64,000 nt of DNA from Eriocheir sinensis (GCF_024679095.1 NW_026111818.1:214001-278000), one strand, 5' to 3'; shown: positions 12,091 through 24,130, counted from the first letter of the stretch. Notes: generated by a model from the sequence alone, not told the origin. Numbers and translations are program-made.

Positions 12091-12205
12091 CTCTCCTCCT
12101 CCTCCTCCTTCTCCTCCTCCTCTTCCTCTTCCTCTTCCTCTTCTTCTTCTTCTTCTTCTTCTTCTTCTTCTTCTTCTTCTTCTTCTTCTTCCTCCTCCTC
12201 TTCCT
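12091..12205. repeat. (CTC)n/(TTC)n trinucleotide tract
   Basis: CTC triplets grade into about 20 TTC triplets and back to CTC. The poly-Ser and poly-Glu frames are artefacts of the tract. Confidence 0.98.
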
Positions 12206-12324
12206 GCAGCTGGGTATTTAAGGACCATTTAAGGACGTACGTAAAGCGGTTCACGGACCACCACGGACACGGGCCAAGGACACACACCCTTCAAGTATTT
12301 CCGTTTGCGTGTCAAGATGTAAAC

Positions 12325-12372
12325 GAGGAGGAGGAGGAGGAGGAGGTTATGGTGGTGGTGGTGGTGGTGGTG
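12325..12372. repeat. (GAG)n-(GGT)n compound tract
   Basis: Seven GAG triplets followed by about seven GGT triplets. Confidence 0.95.
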
Positions 12373-12569
12373 GCAAAGAGTAGGATGACATGTGAAAAGG
12401 TGGAAGAGGGAAAGGATACGGACGAAGAAAAAATAGATGAAAAGGAAAACGAGAAACAAAAACAGAAACGAAATATCAGAAAGAAGAGAAAAACAAAAAC
12501 ACAAGACAGAATCACAATAGGAGACTAAATTTCATCGGCATTGCATACGGAAATTAGCTACGAAACACA

Positions 12570-12765
12570 AAAGAGAGAGAGAGAGAGAAAGCGAGCGAGA
12601 GAGAAAGAGAGAAAGGGAAGGGGAGGAGGTGGGAGGACGGGGAAGAGGGGTCAAAAGGAGGAGGGGGCAAGGGAGGAGGAATAGGGGAAGGAGAGAAAGA
12701 AGGGACGGGGAGGAGGATGGGGTTGGGGAGAGAGGAAGGAGGGAGGGGAGAGAGGAGCAGCACCA
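12570..12765. repeat. GA-rich low-complexity tract
   Basis: GA dinucleotides followed by GGGGA-rich sequence, purine-rich on the + strand. Confidence 0.85.
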
Positions 12766-12779
12766 CCAGGCACACATAC

Positions 12780-13100
12780 CACACTACGCCCCTGTCTTGG
12801 TGCCTCCCGTCCCCTCACGCTGGAATAAGCACCAGGGAGGGCCATAACAAGGAGTGCCGCGCCTAACTAACGGCCCTACACCCTGGCACTCGGGGGGCGG
12901 GGGAGGAGCAGAAGGGGGGCCAACCAGTGCCTCGGATAATGGCACTGGTTGAGTTTACACAGAGGCGCCGGGCCATTAAACGACACGAGGGGACGACTTG
13001 GGATTACAACCTTGCTCTGGAGTGCCACGAAGCCTTACGGGAGTGCCAAAGGGGGGCCAAGGAGTGCCAAAGGGGTGTAGATGCCTTAGACAGTGTAATG
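12780..13100. other. GC-rich non-SSR stretch with GAGTGCCA words
   Basis: A GC-rich stretch in which GAGTGCC-type words recur (near 12850, 13020, 13040 and 13064). A 107-codon + frame begins at 12927 but matches no family I recognise, and its end runs into GA-rich repeat. It could be a decayed exon or a short imperfect repeat. Confidence 0.35.
12921..12951. other. Perfect 11-bp inverted repeat (hairpin)
   Basis: CAACCAGTGCC at 12921-12931 and its exact reverse complement at 12941-12951 flank a 9-base loop. All 11 pairs are Watson-Crick. It lacks the long stem of a microRNA precursor and has no terminator context, so no function is assigned. Confidence 0.85.
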
Positions 13101-13204
13101 GGTGAAACAGGGCCACTAGGAGGAGTTAGAAAGAATGGCAACAATATGTTCTTCTGTAAAATTGTAAAGGTGATAGAAAAGCCGATGGGGAGTGGAAAGA
13201 AGAA

Positions 13205-13610
13205 AGGGAGAGGAAGAAAACGAAAGAAAGGAGGTAGTTTAGAGAGTTAGAAAACATGTGTAGAAGGAAGGGAAGGGATGAAGAAATAAGGAAAGTGAGG
13301 AATGGATAGAAGTAGAGAGGAAAAGGAAGAAAACGAAGGAAAGGAGGCAGGTAAGAAAGTAAGGTTAGGAGGGTATGAAATCAGAAAAAGGTATGGAAAC
13401 TGTGGAGTAGAGAGAAGTGGGGAAGGAGAAGAAAACGAAGGAAAGGAGGTAGGGAAAAAGGTAGGTAAGAGAAGAAGGGCGGCAAGGATGCAGATGTCAG
13501 AAGGAAGAGCCAGAAAAAAAGAGGAAGTGTAGGGAGGGAGAGGGAGTGAAGAGAGGGATGTACAGGGAGGGAGGGAGGGAGATGTAAATAAAAATGGGAG
13601 GGAAAGAAGG
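13205..13610. repeat. GA-rich degenerate array, about 102-113 bp units
   Basis: The marker GAAGAAAACGAAGGAAAGG recurs at 13213 (variant), 13326 and 13428, giving three units of purine-rich sequence. Confidence 0.85.
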
Positions 13611-13767
13611 AAGGGTGAAAAAGAGAACGCTCCACTGTACACACTCAGAAACCCACCCCTCTCACTTTCTCTCCTCCCTCCTCTTCCTCCTCCTCCTCCT
13701 TTCCTCCCTTCGTACCTGTCCTCAGAAGCACTAATCGTCGTGCTGTACCCAGGTAATTTGCATACTA

Positions 13768-13768
<1 letters not shown>

Positions 13769-13827
<59 letters not shown>
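13769..13827. repeat. (CA)n microsatellite
   Basis: Twenty-nine CA dinucleotides. Confidence 0.99.
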
Positions 13828-13829
<2 letters not shown>

Positions 13830-13927
13830 CATTTCCCGCCTAATAGCTGAGATATTTAATAGATAATCTCTCCCTTGGTTTAATATCTTCATTATTACTA
13901 TTTTTCTAGCGTACTTTATTTATCGGC

Positions 13928-14000
13928 CCTCCTCCTCCTCCTCCTCCTCCTCCTTCTTCTCTTCCTGCTTCTTCATTCCTCCTCCTCGTCCTCCTTCTCC
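13928..14000. repeat. (CTC)n tract
   Basis: Nine CTC triplets followed by interrupted CTC/TTC sequence. Confidence 0.93.
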
Positions 14001-14228
14001 TCCACTCCTTTTCTTCTCTTCCTTTCTCTCTCTCCCCCTTATCCATGCACTCATAAACTTCTCTTTCATTCCCTCCCTTCCCTCCCTCTCTCTCTTCTCC
14101 TCCCTTGATTTTCTCCCCCCCTCCCTCCCTCAGCGACAGAGCCCTGGGGTACAGCTAACGATCGGACTCCCTTTTAAAGATTCAGAAGGAAAACAAGCAG
14201 AGGATGAGAAGGCAAACAGTCCGTGGAG

Positions 14229-14273
14229 AGGTGAGGAGGAGGAGGAGGAGGAGGAGGAGGAGGAGGAGGAGGA
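14229..14273. repeat. (GGA)n tract
   Basis: Fifteen GGA triplets. Confidence 0.97.
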
Positions 14274-14274
14274 A

Positions 14275-14890
14275 GGAGAGGGTGAAAGGAGAAGATGCGA
14301 GGGAGGAACGGAGAAAGAAGACCCAATGAAGAGATAGATATAGATAGATAGAAAAAGAGAAGGGAGAGATGAAAGGGGGAAAGTGAAAGGAGGAGGAGAA
14401 GAAGGAGGAGGAAGTAGCTGGAAGAAGAGGGTGAAAGAAGATGCGAGGGAAGAAAGGAGAAAAAAGACCCAATGAGGATAGATAGACATAGATGGATAGA
14501 TAGATAAAGATAGATATATAAAGAGAGGAAGAAGTGGACGAAGAAAACTTTATCCACATCATTATTTACAACTTAAGAGACACTTCAAGGACAAAAAAAA
14601 GAAAAAGAGATAGACTGATAAATAGATGAATAAATATAGATAGATGATGAGAGGAACAAAGTAGTGCGTATATAAAAAAAAAATGTATATTATTTTCTAC
14701 AGTTTAGAAGACAGATTAAGGACAAAACAAGAGATAGATAAAAAAATAGAAGAATAAATAGATATAAACATAGATATAAATTTAGATAAAGAAAAAGGAA
14801 GGTGGTACATTATAAAAAAAAAAAACACTATCTTATATATTCTTAGTTACAGTATAAGAGAGAGATCAAGGACAAAACAAAACAAAAACA
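14275..14890. repeat. A/G-rich degenerate array, about 130-151 bp units, with GATA runs
   Basis: AGATGCGAGGGARGAAMGGAG followed by AAGACCCAATGA recurs about 151 bp apart (near 14295 and 14445). After that, TTAAGGACAAAACAA-type words recur near 14577, 14714 and 14864. GATAGATA runs occur in each unit. The + strand is purine-rich with stops in all frames. Confidence 0.8.
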
Positions 14891-15179
14891 ACAACAAAAA
14901 AAAAAGCAACAACTCTTCTCCATTAAAGTAAAAAAAACTAGAAAACAAGTTACAGAATAAAAATAATGCTCTACTTTTCTTTTTGTTCTCCAGACGTGCC
15001 TTCACTCCGTCATACCTGCTTCATTGTTTTTTTTTCAGCCTTTTAACCAGTCACCTCCAAACCCGTTTACCGCCCCAGCACACCGTTAGCCATTAGCACA
15101 TCTCCCCCCGTGAAGCTGCAAGGGTGTGGCTTGTGTGCGTTTGTGTCTGTTTGTCCGTTTGTAAGTTAATCTATTCGGC

Positions 15180-15540
15180 ATTTTTGAGTTCCAGTTTCTT
15201 TTTCTAGCAGGACTTTTTGCCCCTAGCAGTTTTTTTTTTTATCTCTCTAGCGGTAATTTTCAGTATTTTATTTCTTTCCAGCGATTTTTCACTTCAGTTT
15301 TTTCTTCTATCTATTTTCTTTTGTTTTGAGAGCTATTTTTCTCTCTAGCATTTCTCTTTCTGGCGTGTCTTTCTTTTTTCGAGCGGTTCCTTTTCTTTCT
15401 GGTGTTTCATTCTAGTATTTTCCTTCTTTTTATATAACCGTTTCTTTTCCTTCTAGTTGATATTTCTTTCTTTTTAATTCATTAGGCGATTGTTTCTTTT
15501 TTTACGATCTTTTACGTTTGACCGTTTTTTTTTTTTTGCT
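15180..15540. repeat. T-rich degenerate repeat with many CTAGCG/CAGCG ends
   Basis: Short words of the form TTTCTTTCTAGCG recur irregularly every 20-40 bp (near 15205, 15222, 15248, 15280, 15347, 15361 and 15455). Each resembles a polypyrimidine tract plus AG. No exon-like sequence follows any of them. Confidence 0.6.
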
Positions 15541-15819
15541 TATTAAATTTTTACCCTTGAGCTTCCTACTTTACTATAACAAAAAAAGAATCTAGTGTGT
15601 AATGTATGTGTGTTTCTCGCCCACTTCCTGTTGTCCAGCTGGCCCGTAGTATCTATTTTGGAGTCTCTGCCGCCCTTCCGTCCTTGCCCTGACTGACGTA
15701 TCTAATGTGTGATCTGTTTACAGTCTTATTTACTGTTATTAATATTCCTTTTTATAATTACCGGATACAGTAATGTGGAAATGTTATCAGTGTAGCAGTA
15801 GTGTCTTTATTATGTCAGT

Positions 15820-15821
<2 letters not shown>

Positions 15822-15865
<44 letters not shown>

Positions 15866-15903
15866 CTATATGTTTATGTGTGTCAGCTTGTCTTTTTCGC
15901 TTC

Positions 15904-15962
<59 letters not shown>
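15822..15962. repeat. (GT)n and (AC)n in opposite orientation
   Basis: Twenty-one GT dinucleotides (15822-15863) and about 26 AC dinucleotides (15911-15962), separated by 47 bp. They are mutually complementary. Confidence 0.97.
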
Positions 15963-15964
<2 letters not shown>

Positions 15965-16085
15965 TATTTATGGGGAGAGGGATCAAAGCTCGCGCGACCT
16001 TTGATGGGATTTCATACACTGAATTTTTATGAAGCAAAACAAAAAATAAAAATAAAATAACGCATACGCTCGGCACGTCGCAGAA

Positions 16086-16135
<50 letters not shown>

Positions 16136-16147
16136 CATTATTATTAC
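16086..16147. repeat. (ATT)n microsatellite
   Basis: About 20 ATT triplets with one ATC interruption. Confidence 0.97.
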
Positions 16148-16400
16148 TGAATGTCATTTGTAATCTCTGCTTTCGTTTATTTCGTTTAACCATCTATGTA
16201 TTTTATTTCTCTCTGTATTCTACCTTTAATTACCGACTTATTGACTTAATTAAACCCGTCTAATATTTACTTTAGACGGCGCTGTAACAGATCAAAGAAA
16301 ACGCGCCGCACAGAAAATGGGTTACGGGTTTGCAGACTATAATGGCGGGCGGGGAGAAAAATAGTGGAACTTGTTGCGAAAATATTTGGTATGAGATAAG

Positions 16401-16401
<1 letters not shown>

Positions 16402-16458
<57 letters not shown>
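16402..16458. repeat. (GA)n microsatellite
   Basis: Twenty-eight GA dinucleotides, followed at 16511-16551 by a TCC run. Confidence 0.98.
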
Positions 16459-16460
<2 letters not shown>

Positions 16461-16732
16461 CCCCTTCGGAGCTTCTCTTTCCTCTGTGAGAATTATTGAA
16501 GAAGCGAACTCCTCTTCCTCCTCCTCCTCCTCCTCCTCCTCCTCTTCCTCCCCTATTCCCTCCTTCTTTTTTCTTCCTTTTTCCCTCTCCAAAAAGTGTT
16601 TCATCAAAGAATTCACAACGTTGAAAAAAAAAAGATCATGTTTGACCTTAATTTCCGATTTTTTGAATGAATTTGTTTCTCATCGACTTGAAAATTTAAA
16701 TTCTTTTGATGTAAGTCTGGCAAAGTTTATTT

Positions 16733-16737
<5 letters not shown>

Positions 16738-16767
<30 letters not shown>

Positions 16768-16852
16768 CTCTTTTATTCTTCTTTTTTCTCCTTCTTTCTT
16801 CTCTTTTCTCTTCTTTCTTCTTCTTCACTTCTCTCTCTCTCTCTCTCTCTCT
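16738..16852. repeat. Two short (CT)n tracts
   Basis: CT runs at 16738-16763 and 16830-16852 with C/T-rich sequence between them. Confidence 0.95.
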
Positions 16853-17339
16853 AACCTCCCCATCTCGCATCTTATTCACCTATTCCTCCCCCATCACCCT
16901 CTTCCCTCTTTATTCATTCTTCCATGCATCTCTCATCACACCTGACCTTTTTACGGTGTGTGCTGGACAGGTGTTTCTGGCACTCCACCCACACCTGAGA
17001 TCACCTTGGCCCACCTGTCGCCCGCCTCACAAATTAACAATCACACCTGTTCATGATTTTTTTTTTACCTTTAATTGCCTGTTAAAATTCTTGTCTTACA
17101 CGTGTTTTTTTTTTTTTCGTTGCATTCACATTTCTTTTAACTTTATATACTTCAATATTTTTTTTTGTTCTTCATGTGTTTCTAATTCTCTTACTCATTA
17201 CTTCTTATTTTCCTTTTCCTATTCCTTACTGTCTTCGTCTTATTTTACATCCTCCTATCCTTTCTCTCTCTTCCTCTCTTCAACCTATTCCTGTCCATTT
17301 TTTCTTTCCATTTCCTGTCTCGTCTTCTTTTCTCTTCTC

Positions 17340-17745
17340 TTCTTTTCTTCCCAATATTCCACCTGCCTTCCTTTTCCTTCCTTCCTATACTCACCCCTGC
17401 ATTCACTCTTATCTTACATCCTTTCCCCATTCCTCTCCCGATTCCTCTCCTCCCTTCCTGCCCTCCTTTATTCTCCTTTTTCCCTTTCTTTCCCAGGATT
17501 CCACCAGCCTTCCTTTTCCCTCCGCCCCTCCATTCATTCCAGCATCTATTCTAACCTTGCATCCATTCTCCCTTCCTCCCATCATTCCTTACCTCCCTTC
17601 CTGGTTTCATTTATCTCTCCCAACATTTCACCTGCCTTCCTTTTCCTTTCTTTCCCCCATTCATCGCAGCATCCTTTCTCCTTTCCTCCTACCATTCCTT
17701 CCCTCCTCCCTCGCCCTCCCATCCTGCCTCCCTCCCTCCCTCCCT
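17340..17745. repeat. C/T-rich array, about 130-139 bp units
   Basis: The phrase CACCTGCCTTCCTTTTCC and variants recur near 17358, 17496 and 17627, each followed by a similar ATTCA...CATCCTTTC segment. About three units. Confidence 0.85.
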
Positions 17746-17785
17746 CTCGCCCATGACCACCTATCTCTCTGCCACGGTTCAATGG

Positions 17786-18137
<352 letters not shown>

Positions 18138-18179
18138 AAACTTTTTGCATTCTGGAGGAAAATAATGATCCTTGTTACG

Positions 18180-19660
18180 TTAGACCAAGGAAGGAAGGAG
18201 AAAGGGAGGGAGAAAAGGAAGAGGGAAGGAAGGAAAAGAGAAAGGAAGGAGGAGGGGAAGAGGGGAGAAAGGAAATGAGGTAGGGAGGGAGGAAGAAAAA
18301 AAAAGGAAAAGAGGAAGGAGGAGGAAGAGGAGGAGAGGAAAGAAAGGAAAAGATGTAGGGAGGGAGGAAAGGAAGAGCGAAGGAAGGAAAAGACGAAGGA
18401 GGAGGAAGAGGAGGAAAGAAGATAAAGGGGAAAGACGAGAGGGAGAAATATGAAAAACGGAAATTCTGGCAATGAAAAAACATGAAAATGAAAAACCTAC
18501 AAAATACTAAAATGAGGAATGTGGAAAAAAGAACAAGAAGGAAGGAAAAAAGAGAATGGGAAAGCGTCGAGAACCCAAACAGTGAAGAAAATGAAGAAAA
18601 ATAAAACGAGAGAGATGAAAAACACACAGACGGAAGAGGGAGAAATGGAGGGAGGAAATAAGAGAGAGAGAGGAAAAGAGAGAAAAAGGGAAATGAATTG
18701 ACAGACCCCCCCCCCAAAAAAAATGTAAGTAATAAAGGACAGAATTTGAAGGACGAGAAATGGACAAACTAGAAAATGGAAGAAAATGAATAAAAGAAGA
18801 GAACGAAATGGAATAGAAGAGGAATAATGATAAACAGCGGAGGAAAGAAAAAAAGGAAAAAAACATTGTATGAGTGGGAGGAAGAGAAAAGGCGCAGGAG
18901 AAAATAAAACGAGTTGAAGAAAATGGAAGAAGGAAAAGTTGACGAAGAGGAAAAATGGAAAATAAGATATGATGTAAAGAAAAAGTGGAGGAGAAAGAGT
19001 AAAGGAAATAGAAGTAAATAAAGTTTGTGCAAAAAGAAAAGAAATGCAACAGGGAACAAAAATAAAGGAGAGGGTAGAGGAGGCGGACGAGGGAAGAAGA
19101 AAAAGAGAAAACAAAAACAAGAGAGGGGGAAAGAGAAAAAATGAAAAAAATACCAAAAAAAAAACAAAATAATCATAGAGGAAAGAATCAGAGAGAAAGA
19201 AAATAAACAAAGAGAAAGAAACAGAAAATGGGAAAAAGAGAAAGAAAGCGAGAGAAAAAAAATCGCACAAAAGAAAGAATCAGAGAGAAAGGAAAAAAAA
19301 GAAAACGGAGGAAGAAAAAGAAGCAGAAAATGGGGAAAAAACGCGAAAAAGGGAAAGAGAAAGAGAGAAAAAGAGAGAGAGTGTGAAAATGAGAAAAAGA
19401 AAACAAAACAAGAAAAAAGAAGGAGAAAAAGAAGAAAAAAAAGAATCACTAAAAAAGAAAAAAATCGAAAATGAGAAAAAGGAAACAAAACAAGAAAAAA
19501 GAAGTAGAAGAAGGAAAAACGAAATAATCACATAAAAAACAAAAAGAGAAAGAAAAAGAGAATGGGAGAAAGAGAAACAGAGAACAGGCAAAAGAAAAAG
19601 AAAAAAAACGGGAGACAAAACGGAAGGAGAGAGAGAGAGAGAGAGAATAAGAATTAAATG
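18180..19660. repeat. 1.5-kb purine-rich block
   Basis: Nearly all A and G on the + strand. The first part (18180-18440) has GGAGGAAGAGGAGG units of about 60-80 bp. The rest is GAAAAAGAGAAA-type sequence with internal duplications such as GAGAAAAAGGAAACAAAACA. All open frames here are compositional (Lys/Glu/Arg or Phe/Leu/Ser). Confidence 0.88.
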
Positions 19661-19819
19661 TCTCTTCCCTAAGGACGGGCGGGCAAACAAAGTCACCGGC
19701 CGTGTTTACTCCTGGTTCCGAGGCGCCTTTCCCATTGGCCCAGACACCGCCGCCACCGACCATTGGCTGCGGGGAGGACCAATGGCGACCCTGCAAGACC
19801 CCCTCCCCCCCCTCAGTCC

Positions 19820-21640
19820 TTGTCTCCACTTCCTCGGCCTCCTCTTCCTTTTCTCCTCTTCCTATCTTCTCCTCTTCCTTAAATTGTGGACACTCGACCG
19901 CTCTTGTTTTCTACCTCGTCTTCCCTTCCTCTTCCACCTCCTCTTCCTTCCTCAGTCTTCTCCTCCATTCCCTCTTCCTTTCTTCCTCTTCCTATCTTCT
20001 TCTCTTCCTTAAATTCTGGACACTCGACCGCCCTTGTTTTCTAGCTTATCTTTCGTTTCTCTCTTACCTCCTCTTCTCATTTTCTTTTCCTTTTTCCTCT
20101 TTTTCCATCCTTGTCCTTCACTACTTCGGCTTCCTCTTGCTTTTTTTCCTTTTTATCTTTCCTCTTCTTTAAATTCTTGAAACTCTCCCGTCCTTGTTTT
20201 TTTTTGTAGTTTCTCTTTCCCTCCCTCTTCCTTCATTCTTTTCTCCTCCTCTTGCTCCTTTCCTTCATTTTATCTTCTCTTCCGGTTTTTATTTTCCTTT
20301 TTCCTCTTCCTATCTTCTCCTCTTCCTTAAAGTCTGATAATTCGTCCGTTCTTGTTTTCTAGTTTCTCTTTCCCTTCATCTTCCTAATGTCTCTTCCTTT
20401 CTCCTCCCTACCTCGGCTTCCTTCTCTACCTCCTCCTTGTTTCTTCCTATCTTCTCTTCCTTAAAATATGGACACTCGCCCGCCATTGTCTTCTATCTCC
20501 TCTTCCTTCTTTCCTTTCCCCTTCTCTTCCTTCTTTTCTTACACTTAAAACATACAAATACACCTTCCTTTCTCTCCTAGCTCCTCTTCGCTTCCACTTC
20601 TCCTTTTCCTATTTTCTCATCTTTTCATTTGCGCCTTCTCCTTTTCTTCTTAATGTCTGCTAAACGACCCTCCTTTGTCTTCTAGCGCCTCTTCTATTTC
20701 CTCTTTCACTACCTCTACTAATTTTCTCTTCCTCTCTTTTTCTTACTGTCTCTTCCACTACCTCTTCTTATTTTCTCTTCCTCTCTTTCTCTTCCTCCTT
20801 TTCTCCTCTTTAAACCCTATAAACTATTTTCCTGTGTCTTCCAGCTCCCCTTCTTTCCTCTTTTCTTCCTTTTCTCCTTGTAGAATTCCCATATCCTTTG
20901 TCTTCTTTCTACCACTGTTTCCTCTTCCTCTTCCTCTTCCTCTTCCTCTCTTAAACCAGCATACACTATTCCCACTGCTTCCTAGCTCCCCTCTTTTCTT
21001 CCTCCTCTTCTATTTTCCCTTCTACCTCCTTTTACTTTAATGCTCACGAACCGTCAGTATTAATACCTCTTCTCCTTTTCCTATCATCCTCCTTCGCTTC
21101 TCCTCTCCTCTCCTTTCTTCCTCTTCCTTAACGCTTGCAATTCTCCCATAACTACCTTTTCCTCCTCCTCCTCCTCCTCTCCTTCCTCCTCCTCCACCTC
21201 CTCTCCTTTCCTCCTCTTCCGCCTTCTCCTCCTCCTCTCCTTCCTCCTCCTCCACCTCCTCTCCTTTCTTCCTCTTCCTTAACGCATGCAATTCTCCCAT
21301 AACTACCTCTTCCTCCTCCTCCTCCTCCTCTCCTTCCTCCTTCTCCACCTCCTCTCCTTTTCCTATCTTCCTCCTCCTCCTCTTTTCTCCTTCCTTTCTT
21401 CCTCTTCCTTAAAGCCTGCAATTCTGCCATTACTACCTCCGTCCCTCCCTTCCCTTCCTCTTCCTCCTCCTCCTCCTCTCCTTCCTCCTTCTCCACCTCC
21501 TCTCCTTTTCCTATCTTCCTCCTCCTCCTCTTTTCTCCTCTCCTTTCTTCCTCTTCCTTAAAGCTTGCTATTCTGCCATAACTACCTGCCCCCGCCGTCC
21601 CTCCCTTCCCTTCCTCCTCCTCCTCCTCCTCTTCCTGCGA
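19820..21640. repeat. 1.8-kb pyrimidine-rich array of decayed units, about 120-165 bp
   Basis: Units are marked by CTCTTCCTTAAA, then a GGACACTCGACCG-type core, then CTTGTTTTCTAG. Markers lie near 19890, 20010, 20171, 20329, 20462, 20650, 20814, 20955 and 21040. After that a CTTGCAATTCTCCCATAAC core is seen near 21133, 21283, 21413 and 21562. About 13 units. The first unit cores are the most alike. Confidence 0.85.
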
Positions 21641-21734
21641 GCTCATTTCACGACACGGCGTCTCCCTCGTTTACCTGTGTTCTATGAGTCACCTGGGCCA
21701 CCTGCACACCTGTCTAACGACCCTCACCTGTGTC

Positions 21735-21833
21735 TCCTCCTCCTCCTCCTCTACTACTACTACTACTACTACTACTACTATTACCGCTGCTGATGCTACT
21801 GAGAGAGCCATCACTTCTAAAAGCCTGGTAGTA

Positions 21834-21892
<59 letters not shown>

Positions 21893-21962
21893 TGATAGGC
21901 ACTTAAATCAACCCATCGAGACGACTAACCGAACCCTTCCTCCTCCTCCTCCTCCTCCACCT
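21735..21962. repeat. Cluster of (CTC)n, (CTA)n, (CA)n and (CTC)n
   Basis: CTC at about 21735-21752, CTA at 21752-21782, 27 CA units at 21837-21890 and CTC at 21938-21960. Confidence 0.96.
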
Positions 21963-22057
21963 CCTCTTCCTCTTCCATGACGAGCAAAACAAATTAGTGA
22001 TTTAAGAGGAGGAGGGGAGACGAAACTTATTCCTCAACTTGTTCTCTCACTTGAGTA

Positions 22058-22061
<4 letters not shown>

Positions 22062-22110
<49 letters not shown>
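22062..22110. repeat. (GT)n microsatellite
   Basis: Twenty-four GT dinucleotides. Confidence 0.98.
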
Positions 22111-22111
<1 letters not shown>

Positions 22112-22179
22112 CAAAAAAAACCCAGTAGCAATAAGGAATATATGAAAGTGGGAGAGGAGAGTTAAAGGGAAGAAAAAGA

Positions 22180-22860
22180 AAGGAAGAAAGGGAGGGAGAA
22201 AAACAGCTAGGGAGAGAGGAGGAGAGAAAGGAGAGAGGAAATGAAGGGACGAAGGTGATGTAGGAAGGGAGGGAAGGAACTAAGCAAGGGAGGGAATATA
22301 GCTCCGTAGAAAGGGGAGAAGGAGAGAGAGAGGGAGGAAAGTCCATGGGTATTGAGGGAGGAGAGGCAGGTAGGGAGGGAGGAAAGTTAGTGAGAAAGGG
22401 AGGGAGGGAGTAAAGTCGAGCGAGAGAGGGGGAGAAGGAAGGACGTCGGTGCATGGGGAAAAGAGGAGGGAGGAAGGGAGCAAAGCAGAGGAGAGTGAGA
22501 GAGGTAAGGAGGGAGGGAGGAAAGTGTGTATTGAGGGAGAGGCGGCAGGTACGGAGGGAGGAAAGCTAGTGAGGAAGGGAGAAAGGGAGGGAGGAAAGTG
22601 GATATGTAGGGAGGAAAGCTAGCGAGGAAGGGAGAAAGGCAGGGAGGAAAGTGGGAATGTAGGAAGGGTGAAAGGGAGGGAGGAAATCTATTGAGGAAGG
22701 GAGAAAGGGAGGGAGGAAAGTGGATATGTAGGGAGGAAAGCTAGCGAGGGAGGGAGAAAGGGAGGGAGTAAAGCGGGTATGTAGGGAGGAAAGCTGGTGA
22801 GGGAGGGAGGAAAGTGGATATGGAGGGAGGGAGAGAGGGAAGAAAGTGGGCACCGAGGGG
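22180..22860. repeat. GGGA-rich array, about 53-bp units
   Basis: The marker GGAAAGCTAG and close variants occur at 22560, 22613, 22682, 22735 and 22788, mostly 53 bp apart. More diverged units extend left to about 22180. Purine-rich on the + strand. Confidence 0.88.
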
Positions 22861-22879
22861 GGAGAGGCAGGCAGGTATA

Positions 22880-22995
22880 GGGAGGGCGGGTCGTGAGGGT
22901 GGCGGGCCCTTAAGACAGGTGCGTGGCGGGACCACCTACGGGAGGCCGCGGGTGCTGCCTTACCGGGCGACGACTCACGGGGCGCCGGGGAAAAA
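22880..22995. other. CpG-dense patch
   Basis: A short GC-rich patch with many CG dinucleotides, unlike the flanking GGGA and GT repeats. It contains a CAGGTGCGT donor-like string near 22916. No exon was established. Confidence 0.3.
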
Positions 22996-23282
22996 AGGGA
23001 GAGATTTATGCGTCGTGAAGGAAGGAGAGCAAGTGTTTCAGGGGGAGGGGGAGGGAGGATGCTGGGTCGTGTGTGTGTTTGTGTGTTTGTTACTTTTATT
23101 TATTTATTTATCTTTTTTTTTTTTTTGTGTGTGTGTGTGTGTTGGGGGATGTCTGCTTCTCTGCTTCCGTTTCGTGTGTGTTAGTGTTTGTCTTTTGGTT
23201 GCATGTGTGTTTGTGTGTGCGTGTGTTTGTTTTCTGCCTCTATGTGTGGGTGATGAGGGTGCTGGCTTGTCTGCTTGTATAC

Positions 23283-23285
<3 letters not shown>

Positions 23286-23356
<71 letters not shown>

Positions 23357-23602
23357 TTGCTGTTTGTGCCTGTGTTTGTGGGGTGAGTGTGTGAGAGAGG
23401 AAGAGGAAAAGAATGAGTGATGGGGAGGAGCCGCCACGTAGACACAAAGGCAAACAAACAACAATTCAGAGACAAAAAAACTGAATACATGACTTTGCAA
23501 ATGACACAAAAAAACAAAACAAAAAATACTGAGAGGGAATAATGAGAAAAATAGAGTTGAAGACAAAGAAGAAAGAGATGGAAATGGCAAGACAGAGAGA
23601 GG

Positions 23603-23656
<54 letters not shown>
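23286..23656. repeat. (GT)n and (CA)n in opposite orientation
   Basis: GT run at 23286-23355 and CA run at 23607-23656, about 250 bp apart. Upstream, 23060-23280 is rich in interrupted GT/TTTG words. Confidence 0.97.
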
Positions 23657-23658
<2 letters not shown>

Positions 23659-24005
23659 GGAAATGAAACAGATAAAGAATGACATGAAAATAGTCCGTAA
23701 AAATAAAGATAAATAACAAAACACAGACGAAGAGATGAAGACCAAAAAAACAACCGGGAAAAAGAAAGAGATAGAGACGGAAAGACAGACAGAGACAGAC
23801 AAAGCAAATGAAATAGAAGACGATAAATGGCATGAAATAAAACAACAAAAATAAAAGTAAAGAACAAGAAAGCACCGAAGACAAAGAAACAAGCTGAGAG
23901 AGATAGAGACAGACAGACAGACGGACACAGAGACAGAGACACAAAGCAAATGAGACAGACGACGATAAATGACATGAAATAAAACACCACAAATTAAAGC
24001 AAACA
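23640..24005. repeat. A-rich minisatellite, about 144-bp units
   Basis: CAAAGCAAATGARAYAGA followed by ATRACATGAAAT recurs near 23654, 23799 and 23942 (spacings about 145 and 143), with GACAGACAGA runs between. Reverse-strand Phe/Cys/Leu frames of about 250-313 codons are read-through of this array and the CA tracts. Confidence 0.9.
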
Positions 24006-24055
24006 AAAAAGCGAGCCAGAATCGATTAGACTTCCTGTGATTCACGCGGCGGAAG

Positions 24056-24063
24056 TGACGTCA
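24056..24063. promoter_or_regulatory. Perfect CRE palindrome TGACGTCA
   Basis: The 8-bp palindrome bound by CREB/ATF-type bZIP factors. The surrounding 12 bases AGTGACGTCACG are identical to a second site at 63602-63613. No adjacent gene is known, so function is inference only. Confidence 0.4.
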
Positions 24064-24130
24064 CGAGGTAATGGTGAAGGTTCTTAATCAAGTTTTTGTG
24101 GGTGTCTCCTTTTGTCTTGTTGATCTAAAC

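Noticed and set aside
23104..24045. Cys/Leu/Phe-rich - strand frame of 313 codons
   Set aside because: Translation of a 144-bp minisatellite plus GT/CA tracts.
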